A stretch of DNA of 64,000 bases from Nocardioides albus. Lineage in GTDB: Bacteria > Actinomycetota > Actinomycetes > Propionibacteriales > Nocardioidaceae. The stretch covers positions 248,001 to 312,000 of the forward strand of contig NZ_BMQT01000002.1 of the NCBI RefSeq assembly GCF_014648255.1, given 5' to 3'. Shown one piece after another: positions 25,547 to 34,021 of this stretch. The notes below the pieces were generated by a model, which saw nothing but the letters and a program-made list of their open reading frames with translations, had not been told where the DNA came from and made no database searches. A program made the position numbers and the translations under genes. Within the stretch, counting starts at the first letter, position 1; each line of letters begins with the position of its first letter.

Positions 25547-27589
25547 GTGTCAGATAGCGTGCGCGATGTGATCGACGCCCTACTCGAGCCCAGCGACCTG
25601 CCCCACCGACTGCCCCGCTTCGCGGACATCTCGATCGAGGACTACGGCCCGGCGATCGAGCAGGGGATGGCCGAGCAGCTGGCGGCGCTGGCCGCGATCA
25701 CCTCGTCCACCGACGAGCCGACCTTCGAGAACACCCTCGTCGCCCTGGAGCGGTCCGGCGAGCGGCTGGACCGGGTCCTGCGGGTCTTCTTCTCGCTGCT
25801 CTCCGCGGACTCCGACGACGACCTGGACGAGCTCAACGCTGCGTACGCTCCTCGGCTGGCCGCCCACCACGACGCCCTGCTCCTCGACGACGCGCTCTTC
25901 GCCCGGGTGAACGCGGTCTACGAGAACCGGGCCGAGCTGGAGGGCGAGGACCGCTACCTGGTCGAGCGCTACCACCGCGACTTCGTGCTCGCGGGGGCGG
26001 CGTTGGGTCCCGCGGAGAAGGCGCGGTTGCGAGAGCTCAACCAGGAGATCTCGGGGCTCGAGGCGGCCTTCGGGCAGGCGGCGCAGGCCGACTCCAACGA
26101 CCTCGCTGTCGTCGTCGACACGGTCGAGGAGCTCGCCGGGCTGACCCCGGGGGAGATCTCGGCGGCTGCGGCGGCCGCCGAAAACCGAGGGCTGGCGGGC
26201 AAGTTCCTGATCACGTTGACCCTGTTCACCGCCCACCCCTACCTGTCAGTCCTGGAGAACCGCGAGCTCCGGCAGCGGCTGTTCGAGGCCCAGCTCGCCC
26301 GCGGCTCGCGCGGCAACGCCAACGACACTCGTGCGATCGCGCTCGATGCGCTGCGGCTGAGGGCTGAGAAGGCGCAGCTGCTCGGGTTCGACAGCTACGC
26401 GGGCCTGGTGACCGCCGACAACACGGCCGGCACACCGAAGGCCGTCCGCGACATGCTGGAGCGGCTCGCCGCCCCCGCGGCGCGCAATGCCCGCGCCGAG
26501 CAAGCAGCCCTCGAAGCATCGGCCGGCGGACCGATCGAGGCCTGGGACTGGCCCTACTACGCGGAGAAGGTCCGGGTCTCGGAATACGACGTCGACCTGG
26601 CCGTCCTGCGGCCGTGGTTCGAGGCCGACCGGGTGCTGCACGACGGCGTCTTCTTCGCCGCCGGCCGGCTCTACGGGCTGACCTTCGAGGAGCGCCCCGA
26701 CCTGCAGGGCTACCACCCCGAGGTACGCGTCTTCGAGGTCTCCCGCGACGGCGAGCCGATCGGGCTCTTCCTGCTCGACCTCTACACCCGCGACTCGAAG
26801 AAGGGCGGTGCCTGGATGAACTCCTACGTCACCGCCAACACGCTGCTGGGTGAGCCGTCGGCGATCGTGACCAACAACCTCAACGTGCCCAAGCCGGCGC
26901 CGGGGGAGCCGACGCTGCTCACCTTCGACCAGGTCAACACGCTCTTCCACGAGTTCGGGCATGCGCTCCACGGGCTGCTGGCGCGGGCGACGTACCCGCG
27001 GTTCGCGGCGACCTCGGTCTACCGCGACTTCGTCGAATACCCCTCTCAGGTCAACGAGATGTGGATGCTCTGGCCGGAGGTGCTGGCCAACTACGCCGTG
27101 CACCACGAGACCGGCGAGCCGATCCCGGCCGACGTGCTCGGCAAGCTCGAGGCGTCCGCCACGTTCAACGAGGGGTTCGCGACCTCCGAATACCTCGCTG
27201 CTGCGCTCATCGACCTGGCCTGGCACGAGCTCGGTCCGGCCGACGTGCCGACCTCACCGGAGGCGGTGGGAGAGTTCGAGGCAGCCGCACTCGCGGCCGT
27301 CGGCCTGGACAATCCGGCGGTGCGGTCGCGGTACCACACGGCGTACTTCAAGCACATCTTCGGCGGCTACGCCTCGGCGTACTACTCCTACATCTGGTCC
27401 GAGGTCCTCGACGCCGACACGGTGGCGTGGTTCAAGGAGAACGGCGGCCTGACCAGGGAGAACGGCGAGGCGTACGTCCGCTATGTGATCGGCATCGGCG
27501 GCACCCGCGACCCGCTGGAGTCCTATGCGGAGTGGCGCGGGCGGCCGGCCCCGATCGCGCCGTTGCTGGAGCGCCGGGGCCTGGCCTGA
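25547..27589 (+). CDS. M3-family zinc metallopeptidase (peptidyl-dipeptidase Dcp / oligopeptidase A-like)
   Basis: Up to 680 aa, cytosolic. The zinc-binding motif TLFHEFGHALHG (HExxH) is near residue 467, with the downstream YPSQVNEMW segment that supplies the third ligand. The helical N-terminal domain (TFENTLVALERSGERLDRVLRVFFSLLSAD) and the C-terminal YASAYYSYIWSEVLDAD are typical of Dcp. It degrades short peptides. The annotated GTG 25547 has no clear ribosome binding site; GTG 25559 or 25568 are possible, and the short divergent spacer to the carbonic anhydrase gene could fit a leaderless transcript. Confidence 0.93.
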   Translation: MSDSVRDVIDALLEPSDLPHRLPRFADISIEDYGPAIEQGMAEQLAALAAITSSTDEPTFENTLVALERSGERLDRVLRVFFSLLSADSDDDLDELNAAYAPRLAAHHDALLLDDALFARVNAVYENRAELEGEDRYLVERYHRDFVLAGAALGPAEKARLRELNQEISGLEAAFGQAAQADSNDLAVVVDTVEELAGLTPGEISAAAAAAENRGLAGKFLITLTLFTAHPYLSVLENRELRQRLFEAQLARGSRGNANDTRAIALDALRLRAEKAQLLGFDSYAGLVTADNTAGTPKAVRDMLERLAAPAARNARAEQAALEASAGGPIEAWDWPYYAEKVRVSEYDVDLAVLRPWFEADRVLHDGVFFAAGRLYGLTFEERPDLQGYHPEVRVFEVSRDGEPIGLFLLDLYTRDSKKGGAWMNSYVTANTLLGEPSAIVTNNLNVPKPAPGEPTLLTFDQVNTLFHEFGHALHGLLARATYPRFAATSVYRDFVEYPSQVNEMWMLWPEVLANYAVHHETGEPIPADVLGKLEASATFNEGFATSEYLAAALIDLAWHELGPADVPTSPEAVGEFEAAALAAVGLDNPAVRSRYHTAYFKHIFGGYASAYYSYIWSEVLDADTVAWFKENGGLTRENGEAYVRYVIGIGGTRDPLESYAEWRGRPAPIAPLLERRGLA

Positions 27590-27592
27590 GGG

Positions 27593-27790
27593 TCAGCGGT
27601 CGCGCGGGTCCTCGGGGCCTGCCCAGCTGGACTGCGGGTCGCTGGCGGGGAACGTCTCTTCCTCGGTCTCGTCCTGGGGATCGCGCTCCTCGCCCTCCTC
27701 TTCAACCCGGTCCGGCGTTGGGAAGGGGATCGGGGACTCGGTGCTCTCGTCAGCGCCGGTCACGGGGTCCTTGGTTTCCTTCTCGACCAT
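27593..27790 (-). CDS. Small acidic protein with FPASDP motif
   Basis: 65-aa, strongly acidic, Pro-rich and probably disordered. The C-terminal EEETFPASDPQSSW matches a short motif (FPASDP) common in small uncharacterised bacterial proteins, often in stress-related neighbourhoods. Function unknown. ATG 27790. Convergent with the M3 peptidase gene (3-nt gap) and downstream of the hemerythrin gene. A GGGTAC box, like those before other genes of this locus, lies on the coding strand at 27844-27839, 48 nt before the start. Confidence 0.7.
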   Translation of the reverse strand: MVEKETKDPVTGADESTESPIPFPTPDRVEEEGEERDPQDETEEETFPASDPQSSWAGPEDPRDR

Positions 27791-27854
27791 GGTTCTGCTC
27801 CCATCTGAGACGTGGTGATGTCATCGATGCTGTTCCGGTACCCACTGTGCCATC

Positions 27855-28430
27855 TCACGATCGGCTCAGTGCGTCCCTGACGCGGTCCACGACGGAGTGG
27901 AACGGCATCGTGGCGAGCTGTCTGGGCATCGACCCGGTGGCGCCGGGGTGCGGGCGAGTCGGTGCGACCCGCTCGGCCGCGGACAGACGTGTGCCCATCG
28001 TGTGGCGAGCGGCCTCGTCGAGCTCGGCGAGGAGCAACGGGAGCTCGACCCGCTCCTCTTCCTCGGCGTGCTGCTCGACCGCGATCTGAAAGATCGGGAA
28101 GGTCGCGTCGAACTCGGGGCTGTCGACGCCGACCTCCTCGAGCTGGGCCAGCATCTCGGTGACCTCCTTCTCATCAGCGGTGAGCGCCTTGGTGAGCGTC
28201 TCGCCACCATGGACCGCGGCGACCGGATGGACGACAAGCTCCTCGGCGGTCTCGTGCACCGCGAGCAGCACGCGCAGGTCGTCGAACGCCTGACGTCTGG
28301 CCGGGCCTGTTGAGCTCCCCACGGTGGCGCAGAGCTGCCGGATGCCGGCGTGCTGCTGCAGCAGGATCCTGACCACGTCGCCCTCGGGCAGCTCCGAGGC
28401 CTTCTTGAGGGCTTCGGTCACGTGGGACAT
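27855..28430 (-). CDS. Hemerythrin HHE domain-containing protein
   Basis: 191-aa protein with the hemerythrin helix pattern: LLQQHAGIRQLC (residues about 23-34), VHETAEELVVHP (about 57-68) and FQIAVEQHAEEEE (about 113-125) supply His and acidic ligands for a di-iron or single-metal site. Such proteins bind O2, NO or iron and are often stress-induced. ATG 28430 is chosen because AGGAGC lies about 6 nt upstream; the open frame to 28610 is not used. A GGGTAC element on the coding strand at 28477-28472 fits a SigB-type -10, with GTAT 17 nt further upstream. Confidence 0.87.
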   Translation of the reverse strand: MSHVTEALKKASELPEGDVVRILLQQHAGIRQLCATVGSSTGPARRQAFDDLRVLLAVHETAEELVVHPVAAVHGGETLTKALTADEKEVTEMLAQLEEVGVDSPEFDATFPIFQIAVEQHAEEEERVELPLLLAELDEAARHTMGTRLSAAERVAPTRPHPGATGSMPRQLATMPFHSVVDRVRDALSRS

Positions 28431-28539
28431 GTTTTCGCTCCTGTCTCCGGTTCCGTGTGGGCGTAAGCCCAGTACCCCCCGGCGTGTTGCGGCTATACAT
28501 CTGTCCAAGCGACCGCCGATCTGAGAAGGTTCAGGTGTG

Positions 28540-29211
28540 ATGAGGTCGGGGGTTGTGCGGGTAGCGGTGGTCAGCCCGCAGGAGGTTGTCATGCGCGGGC
28601 TCACCACCATGCTCGCGGACTATCCAGACCGGCTGGTCGTGACGGCGCTTCCGGCCGTACGCAGCCGGGCGCCGGGGGTTGATGTGATCCTCTACGACAC
28701 CCTCGGCCTGCACCTGACCGATGGCTCCGACCTCAGGTATCTGCTGTCCGAGACCGATGCGAAGGTGCTGATCTTCAGCCGCGACATGCGCCCCGACCTA
28801 CGTGCCAAGGCCTACTCGCTGGGCGCGCAGGCATGGGTGTCGATGAGCGTGCACGCCGGTGAGCTCGTACGCAGCATCGAGCTCGCCGCTTCCGGCGAGC
28901 CGATCGACGAGTCCGAGGATCGGTTGGCAACGGTCGCCGGCCTCACCACCCGAGAGGTAGAGGTGCTCGCCCTGATCACCCAAGGGCTGTCCAACAAGGA
29001 CATCGCCGAGAAGCTCGTCGTGAGCGTGAACACCCTCAAGAGCCACATCCGACAGGCCTACCGCAAGATCGAGGTGACGACCCGCAGCCAGGCGGTCAGC
29101 TGGGCGATCACCCACGGGTTCGCGCCGCCCGATGCGAGTTCCTTGGAGTCGGGTGCATCCGTCGGGGCGCGGATGGTTACCGGAGACCTGTCGGTGGAGC
29201 AGTCGGGGTGA
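28540..29211 (+). CDS. LuxR/NarL-family response regulator with degenerate receiver
   Basis: About 223 aa. The C-terminal LuxR helix-turn-helix is clear (LTTREVEVLALITQGLSNKD, then NTLKSHIRQAYRKI). The N-terminal part resembles a receiver domain (VRVAVVSPQEVVMRGLTTML, VDVILYD), but the usual conserved Lys region reads AWVSMSV, so phosphorylation may be lost. No histidine kinase is adjacent. ATG 28540 or the preceding GTG 28537; GAGAAGG is upstream. It is divergent from the hemerythrin gene and probably a regulator of this stress locus, which is inference from position. Confidence 0.85.
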   Translation: MRSGVVRVAVVSPQEVVMRGLTTMLADYPDRLVVTALPAVRSRAPGVDVILYDTLGLHLTDGSDLRYLLSETDAKVLIFSRDMRPDLRAKAYSLGAQAWVSMSVHAGELVRSIELAASGEPIDESEDRLATVAGLTTREVEVLALITQGLSNKDIAEKLVVSVNTLKSHIRQAYRKIEVTTRSQAVSWAITHGFAPPDASSLESGASVGARMVTGDLSVEQSG

Positions 29212-29296
29212 CTCCTTCCGTGCCGCGGCACGGCTGACACCACGGGTGCGCCGCTGATGCCGCGGCCTCGGCACGGACTCGGGGTCGCGGCCTAAC

Positions 29297-29338
29297 CCTC
29301 AGGGGTGGGCGGCCGTGGGGGCAACCCCACCCCTGAGG
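29297..29338 (+). terminator. 13-bp hairpin after the LuxR gene
   Basis: cctcaggggtggg (29297-29309) and cccacccctgagg (29326-29338) pair perfectly across a 16-nt loop. It lies 86 nt past the LuxR stop and directly before the promoter of the short sigma factor gene, so it should insulate that promoter. Confidence 0.7.
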
Positions 29339-29352
29339 ACCAAATCCCGCAC

Positions 29353-29376
29353 GGATCCGGGTATCCCCGGGGGTAT
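29353..29376 (+). promoter_or_regulatory. Candidate SigB/SigF-type promoter of the short sigma gene
   Basis: GGAT at 29353-29356, 14 nt, then GGGTAT at 29371-29376 fits the Streptomyces SigB-type consensus GNNT-N14-16-GGGTAC/T. A second GGGTAT lies at 29359-29364 without a matching -35. The ATG at 29395 is 19 nt downstream. The gene may therefore be controlled by this sigma class, possibly by itself or by the paralogue at 30,791. Confidence 0.55.
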
Positions 29377-29394
29377 TGGAAGCAGACTCGGTCC

Positions 29395-29928
29395 ATGGAC
29401 ACGACGCAGGACTCATCGCTTCCGACTCAGTTTCAGCAGGACTCCGTGCAGCCGGAGGACCTGGTCGTACGCCACCTCCCGGTGGCCCGTTCCCTGGCCG
29501 CGCGCTACGCGGGCCGCGGTGTCGAGGTCGACGACCTCCGTCAGGCCGCGAGGGTCGGGCTGGTGAAGGCCGCCCGCCGCTATGACCCCTCGCAGGGTGC
29601 TTTTCTGAGCTATGCCGTGCCGATGGCCACCGGCGAGATCCGCCACTGCTTCCGTGACCTGGCCCGCTGCGTACGTCCTGAGGGGGAAGACGAGCTGTTC
29701 GACCAGATGGGGGAGCCCGATCCCGGCTTCGAGCGTGCGGAGGCACGCGTCATCGTCGAGCAGGCGATGGAAGGTCTCGACGAGACCGACCGGACGATCG
29801 TGCAGCTGCGCTACGTGGCCGGCCTGAGCCAGGCCGAGATCGGCGAACGGATCGGTGCCACCCAGGCTCAGATCTCGCGGGCTCTGGCGCGGATCGTCCG
29901 CCAGATGCGCATCGGGCTCGCCGCGTAG
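29395..29928 (+). CDS. SigB/SigF-type sigma factor lacking region 3
   Basis: 177 aa, against about 260 for the family. Region 2 is intact (VARSLAARYAGRGVEVDDLRQAARVGLVKAARRYDP, then FLSYAVPMATGEI). The sequence then passes from HCFRDLARCVRPEGED straight to LDETDRTIVQLRYVAGLSQAEIGERIGATQAQISRALARI, which is region 4. The whole of region 3, about 70 residues present in the paralogue at 30,791-31,585, is absent with no sign of a frameshift. It may be an alternative sigma, a competitor or a modulator. The ATG at 29395 follows a SigB-type promoter; the longer frame from 29305 would run through a terminator hairpin and is rejected. Confidence 0.8.
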   Translation: MDTTQDSSLPTQFQQDSVQPEDLVVRHLPVARSLAARYAGRGVEVDDLRQAARVGLVKAARRYDPSQGAFLSYAVPMATGEIRHCFRDLARCVRPEGEDELFDQMGEPDPGFERAEARVIVEQAMEGLDETDRTIVQLRYVAGLSQAEIGERIGATQAQISRALARIVRQMRIGLAA

Positions 29929-29957
29929 TCGGCAGCGATCGTGGGTACCGAACCGCT

Positions 29958-30101
29958 ATGAGCACCCCTGTAATCATCTTCGCCCTGATAGGTGTGATGG
30001 TCGTCCTCGTCGCCGTCGCCGCCTGGCTCTACGACGCCAGGCGGAACAAGGATGTCGCCGAGGACGACGAGCGCGTGGAACAGCCGAGAAGGAGGAACTG
30101 A
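29958..30101 (+). CDS. Small single-pass membrane protein, 47 aa
   Basis: Begins MSTPVIIFALIGVMVVLVAVAAW, one membrane helix, followed by a charged tail (DARRNKDVAEDDERVEQ). It has no recognised family. A GGGTAC box at 29943-29948 with GCGT 16 nt upstream lies only 10 nt before the ATG, which would make the message nearly leaderless. Its stop is 1 nt before the next start, and the ribosome binding site of that gene (AAGGAGGAAC) is inside its 3' end, so the two are translationally linked. Confidence 0.65.
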   Translation: MSTPVIIFALIGVMVVLVAVAAWLYDARRNKDVAEDDERVEQPRRRN

Positions 30102-30102
30102 G

Positions 30103-30429
30103 ATGCCGCAACGTGCTTGGAGCAAGAAGCGAGAGCGTCAGTACGAGCACATCAAGGAAGGTGCCCTCGACCGTGGCGAGAGCGAGGACACCGCTGAAGA
30201 GATCGCGGCTCGTACGGTGAACAAGGAGCGTGCTCGCAAGGGTGAGTCCCGCGAGCGCAGCCGCACCTCCACCAAGGACATCTCCTCAGGCCGCCGCGGT
30301 GGCTTGCGCAGCCACCGCGGCTCGGGAGGGCGGACCAAGGCTCAGCTGTACGAAGAGGCCAAGAAGAAGAACATCGAGGGGCGCTCGAAGATGAGCAAGG
30401 CCGAGCTCGAGAAGGCTGTCGGGCGTTAG
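30103..30429 (+). CDS. Rho-N / plasmid-stabilisation-like small basic protein
   Basis: 108-aa, very basic protein. It matches a widespread actinobacterial type that starts MPQRAWSKKRERQYEHIKEG, continues with AEEIAARTVNKERARKGE and STKDISSGRRGG, and ends in a Rho_N/SAP-like helical motif (TKAQLYEEAKKKNIEGRSKM, SKAELEKAVGR). Often labelled plasmid stabilisation or Rho termination factor N-terminal domain protein; probably binds nucleic acid. Strong AAGGAGG ribosome binding site 6 nt before the ATG. Second gene of a two-gene unit with the 47-aa membrane protein; a strong hairpin follows. Confidence 0.8.
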   Translation: MPQRAWSKKRERQYEHIKEGALDRGESEDTAEEIAARTVNKERARKGESRERSRTSTKDISSGRRGGLRSHRGSGGRTKAQLYEEAKKKNIEGRSKMSKAELEKAVGR

Positions 30430-30444
30430 CCGAGGCAACTGAGT

Positions 30445-30481
30445 GAACCGGCCTATATGCGTATCGCATATAGGCCGGTTC
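30445..30481. terminator. Perfect 16-bp bidirectional terminator hairpin
   Basis: gaaccggcctatatgc (30445-30460) and gcatataggccggttc (30466-30481) pair perfectly with a 5-nt loop. It lies between converging genes (stop at 30429 on the plus strand and at 30510 on the minus strand), so it can serve both. Confidence 0.85.
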
Positions 30482-30509
30482 GCTTGCGTCCACGGTCAGG
30501 TACTGGCCC

Positions 30510-30731
30510 TCACTTCTTCGCGCCGCCCGTGAGCTTGCGCATCACCGCGTCGGTCCCCTTCTTGCGCACCATGGTGGCGATGACCGTCATCGCCACGGGC
30601 ACCACGAATGCGGCCACAGCGAGGATCCGCTTGCCCCAGGAGGACTCCTGCCACTTGGTCTTGGGTGTGCCGTTCCACAGCGAGCGCTGGGCGGTGTCGT
30701 CGCGCTCGCCGGTGATCGTTGAGTACGTCAT
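30510..30731 (-). CDS. Small membrane protein, about 73 aa
   Basis: One central hydrophobic segment (ILAVAAFVVPVAMTVIATM) between a polar N-terminus and a basic C-terminus (KKGTDAVMRKLTGGAKK). No family recognised. ATG 30731 is preferred because AAGGAGA lies 7 nt upstream. An ATG at 30794 would lengthen it to 94 aa and overlap the stop of the sigma gene as ATGA, but it has a poor ribosome binding site. Either way it is the second gene of a unit with the sigma factor. Confidence 0.65.
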   Translation of the reverse strand: MTYSTITGERDDTAQRSLWNGTPKTKWQESSWGKRILAVAAFVVPVAMTVIATMVRKKGTDAVMRKLTGGAKK

Positions 30732-30790
30732 GCCAGTCTCCTTGGTTGTCGGGTCGGCCGGTTCGGTCCCGTACCCGTCGTGGTTGTGAG

Positions 30791-31585
30791 TCATGCGGCG
30801 ATGCCGACGCCTTCGAGCTGTCCTCGCAGCTCGTCGATGATCCGGGTCAGGATCCGGGAGACCTGCGTCTGGGTGACGCCGATGGCCTCGCCGATCTCGG
30901 CCTGGCTGTGGTCCTCGAGGTAGCGGAGCCGGACCACGAGCTGGTCACGCGGACACAGCGTCTTGATCGCCTGCTCCAGCGTCAGCCGGGTCTCGCAGTC
31001 GGAGAGGCCGCCGTCGATACCGGGCAGCATGTCGCCGATGGTCGCCTCGCCCGAGGACTGGGCCTCGCTGGTACGCAGCGGCGCGTCCAGCGAGGTGGGG
31101 GTGAAGCAACCTCGCGCGTCGAGCGCCTCGCGCACCTTCTGCTCCGGGACGTCGGCGATCTCGGCCAGCTCGGAGGTGGGCAGGTTTCCGCGCTCGGAGC
31201 CGATCCGCAGCAAGGTGCTCTGCAGCTCCTGGATCGGCCGCGGGGGGCGTACCGTCCAGCCGTGGTCACGGAACCAGCGCTTCACCTCACCTCGGATGGT
31301 GGGCACGGCGTAGGTGAGGAAGTCGTCGGCACGGTCGGGGTGGAAGCTCTTCGCAGCCCGGACCAACGCGATGTACGCCACCTGCTCCAGATCGGCGCGG
31401 GGGATCCCACGGCCGGTGTAGCGGTGAGCGATCGAGCGGGCGACCGCGGCGTTGAGGAGGATCACCTCCTCGAGGAGCCGATCCTTCTCCTCTCCTTCGG
31501 CGTCGTGCGCCTGCGCCAACAGCTCTGAGGTCAGACGCTGTCGCTCGGCCCTGGGAAGGTCTGTCTCGAAAGTTGTCGTCGTCAT
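30791..31585 (-). CDS. SigB/SigF-type (group 3) RNA polymerase sigma factor
   Basis: 264-aa stress-type sigma factor. Region 2: ARSIAHRYTGRGIPRADLEQ and FLTYAVPTIRGEVKRWFRDH. Region 3: LPTSELAEIADVPEQKVREAL. Region 4: LCPRDQLVVRLRYLEDHSQA followed by EIGEAIGVTQTQVSRIL. It is the full-length counterpart of the short sigma at 29,395. ATG 31585 starts MTTTTFETDLP; longer frames upstream to 31669 lack support. No anti-sigma or anti-anti-sigma gene is adjacent, so regulation is unclear. Its locus, with katE, hemerythrin and GGGTAC/T boxes, fits a general stress or osmotic response sigma factor. Confidence 0.9.
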   Translation of the reverse strand: MTTTTFETDLPRAERQRLTSELLAQAHDAEGEEKDRLLEEVILLNAAVARSIAHRYTGRGIPRADLEQVAYIALVRAAKSFHPDRADDFLTYAVPTIRGEVKRWFRDHGWTVRPPRPIQELQSTLLRIGSERGNLPTSELAEIADVPEQKVREALDARGCFTPTSLDAPLRTSEAQSSGEATIGDMLPGIDGGLSDCETRLTLEQAIKTLCPRDQLVVRLRYLEDHSQAEIGEAIGVTQTQVSRILTRIIDELRGQLEGVGIAA

Positions 31586-31761
31586 GTGTAGGTAGTGCCG
31601 CGCTCGACCGCTCTCCAACGGCTTCGACGAGAAGTTCACCCGCCCGGGTGTGCCTGTTCGCGGCCGCAACCACCCCTTCGGGTGACAAATGCTCGCCGGG
31701 CATGGCCGGCGCCGGCCAGGGGTACGGGACCCACGAGTCCGTCCCCGACCGAAGGAGCGTC

Positions 31762-33903
31762 ATGTCCGACATCCCGATCCCCGGTGCCCCCGCTCCGGAG
31801 CCGCCGCCGGTGGAGGAGCCCACAGAGCCGGTGCCGCCGCCAGGCCCCAAGCCCGACCAGAGTGCGCCCCAGGTGCGGACCCCGACGGGCGTGCGAGCCC
31901 ACGACGACCAGGGCGTCAACGCCCAGCAGGGTGAGTGGCTGACCACCTCCGGCGGGGTGCGTCTGCGCGAGACCGACAAGTCGCTCAAGGCGGGGGAGCG
32001 CGGCCCTACCCTCCTTCAGGACCACCACCTGCGCGAGAAGATCACCCACTTCGACCACGAGCGGATCCCCGAGCGCGTGGTCCACGCCCGTGGCGCCGGC
32101 GCGCACGGCACCTTCGTGGCGTACGGCGGTGCCGAGTCGGTCACCAGCGCGGGTTTCCTCGCAGAAGGCCGGGAGACGCCGGTCTTCGTGCGGTTCTCGA
32201 CGGTCCTCGGCTCGCGCGGAAGCGCCGACACCGTGCGCGACACCCGCGGGTTCGCGACCAAGTTCTACACCGACGAGGGCAACTTCGACCTCGTGGGCAA
32301 CAACATGCCGGTCTTCTTCATCCAGGACGGCATCAAGTTCCCCGACATCATCCATGCCGGCAAGCCGCACCCGGACCGCGAGATCCCACAGGCCCAGTCC
32401 GCGCACGACACCTTCTGGGACTTCGTCTCCCTGCACACCGAGGCGCAGCACCACACGATCTGGAACATGTCCGACCGCGGCCTGTCCCGCTCCTACCGGA
32501 TGATGGAGGGCTTCGGCGTCCACACCTTCCGGCTGGTCAACGCCGCCGGCGAGACGAGCCTCGCCAAGTTCCACTGGAAGCCGAAGCTCGGCGTGCACGG
32601 CCTCCTCTGGGAGGAGGCTCAGATGCTCGGCGGCTTCGACCCCGACTTCCACCGCCGTGACCTCGCGGACGCGATCGAGGCCGGCGCCCACCCCGAGTGG
32701 GAGCTGGGCATCCAGGTCTTCCCCGACACCCCCGAGCAGACGTACGCCGGTATCGACCTGCTGGACCCGACCAAGCTGGTCCCGGAGGAGGTTGCGCCGG
32801 TCCAGAAGATCGGCCGGATGGTCCTGGACCGCAACCCGTCCAACTTCTTCGCCGAGACCGAGCAGATCGCGTTCCACGTCGGCAACCTCGTGCCCGGCAT
32901 CGACGTCACCGACGACGCGCTGCTGCAGGCTCGGCTGTTCTCGTACGTCGACACCCAGCTGACCCGGCTCGGCGGGCCGAACTTCAACCAGATCCCGGTC
33001 AACCGTCCGCACGCCCCGGTCAACGACATGCTGCGTGACGGGTTCCACCAGGACGCGGTGCACCGTGGCGTGGCGCCCTACCACCCCAACTCGCTCGACG
33101 CCGGCTGCCCGTTCCTGGCCGGTGACCCGCAGGGAGCCTTCCGTGACAACCCGGTGACGGTGCCCGAGACGGTCAAGCAGCGCGCCCAGTCGGCCTCCTT
33201 CGACGACCACTTCAGCCAGGCGCGCCTCTTCTGGCTCTCGATGACGCCGGTCGAGAAGCAGCACATCATCGCGGCGTACTCCTTCGAGCTGGGCAAGGTC
33301 TACGAGCCGGCGATCCGCGAGCGGCAGCTGCAGTGCCTGGCCAACATCGCCGCAGAGCTGTGCGGTGGGGTCGCGGCCGCACTCGGCCTGCCGGCGCCGT
33401 CCCCGACCGTGGAGCTCGCCGACCCCGAGCCCAGCCCGGCCCTGTCGATGCTCGGCGGCTCCTACCCGCCGGACGGACGGGTCGTCGGCATCGTCGCGGG
33501 CCCGGACAGTGGAGCCGACCAGATCGACGGGGTGCGCACGGCGCTGTCCGGCGCGGGGATGACTCCGCTGCTCATCGCCCCCACGGGCGCGCCCGTAGGC
33601 GGAGAGCTGGCCGTGCAGCGTACGTTCGCAACCGCTCGATCGGTGGAGTACGACGCGCTGGTGCTCGCCGACGGTGCCAGCGCCGTCGCCGCAGACCCGC
33701 AGCTGCTTCTCCTGGTCGAAGAGATCTTCCGGCACGGCAAGGCGCTGCTCGCCTGGGGCGACGGTGCCGAGGCGATCGCGTCGGCCGGGATCGCGGTGCC
33801 GGCACCGGGGGTCAAGGCGGTGGGATCCGGAGCCGAGGTCGCCGCCGAGCTTCCCGATCTGCTGGCCGCGCACCGCTCGTGGGAGCGATTCGCACTCTCC
33901 TGA
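31762..33903 (+). CDS. katE: Large-subunit (clade 2) catalase with C-terminal flavodoxin-like domain
   Basis: 713-aa HPII-type catalase that decomposes hydrogen peroxide. The heme domain has VVHARGAGAHGTF with the distal His, GNNMPVFFIQDGIKFPD, and RLFSYVDTQLTRLGGPNF with the proximal Tyr. The C-terminal 150 residues (RVVGIVAGPDSGADQIDGV, DALVLADGAS) are the class I amidotransferase/DJ-1-like domain specific to large catalases. The N-terminus is Pro-rich and acidic, and probably flexible. ATG 31762 with GAAGGAG upstream. A GGGTAC box at 31720-31725 with GCAT 16 nt before it suggests SigB-type control, consistent with the neighbouring sigma factors. Confidence 0.95.
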   Translation: MSDIPIPGAPAPEPPPVEEPTEPVPPPGPKPDQSAPQVRTPTGVRAHDDQGVNAQQGEWLTTSGGVRLRETDKSLKAGERGPTLLQDHHLREKITHFDHERIPERVVHARGAGAHGTFVAYGGAESVTSAGFLAEGRETPVFVRFSTVLGSRGSADTVRDTRGFATKFYTDEGNFDLVGNNMPVFFIQDGIKFPDIIHAGKPHPDREIPQAQSAHDTFWDFVSLHTEAQHHTIWNMSDRGLSRSYRMMEGFGVHTFRLVNAAGETSLAKFHWKPKLGVHGLLWEEAQMLGGFDPDFHRRDLADAIEAGAHPEWELGIQVFPDTPEQTYAGIDLLDPTKLVPEEVAPVQKIGRMVLDRNPSNFFAETEQIAFHVGNLVPGIDVTDDALLQARLFSYVDTQLTRLGGPNFNQIPVNRPHAPVNDMLRDGFHQDAVHRGVAPYHPNSLDAGCPFLAGDPQGAFRDNPVTVPETVKQRAQSASFDDHFSQARLFWLSMTPVEKQHIIAAYSFELGKVYEPAIRERQLQCLANIAAELCGGVAAALGLPAPSPTVELADPEPSPALSMLGGSYPPDGRVVGIVAGPDSGADQIDGVRTALSGAGMTPLLIAPTGAPVGGELAVQRTFATARSVEYDALVLADGASAVAADPQLLLLVEEIFRHGKALLAWGDGAEAIASAGIAVPAPGVKAVGSGAEVAAELPDLLAAHRSWERFALS

Positions 33904-34021
33904 GAGGTTTGCCGTCAGGGGGAGTATCCGGACGCCGGGGTGGGTACCGGTGGGCCGTAGCCGCTCGGACGACAAGGTCCGAGCATCCCCCGCAACAACT
34001 ACACACCGAGGTGAGATCCGA

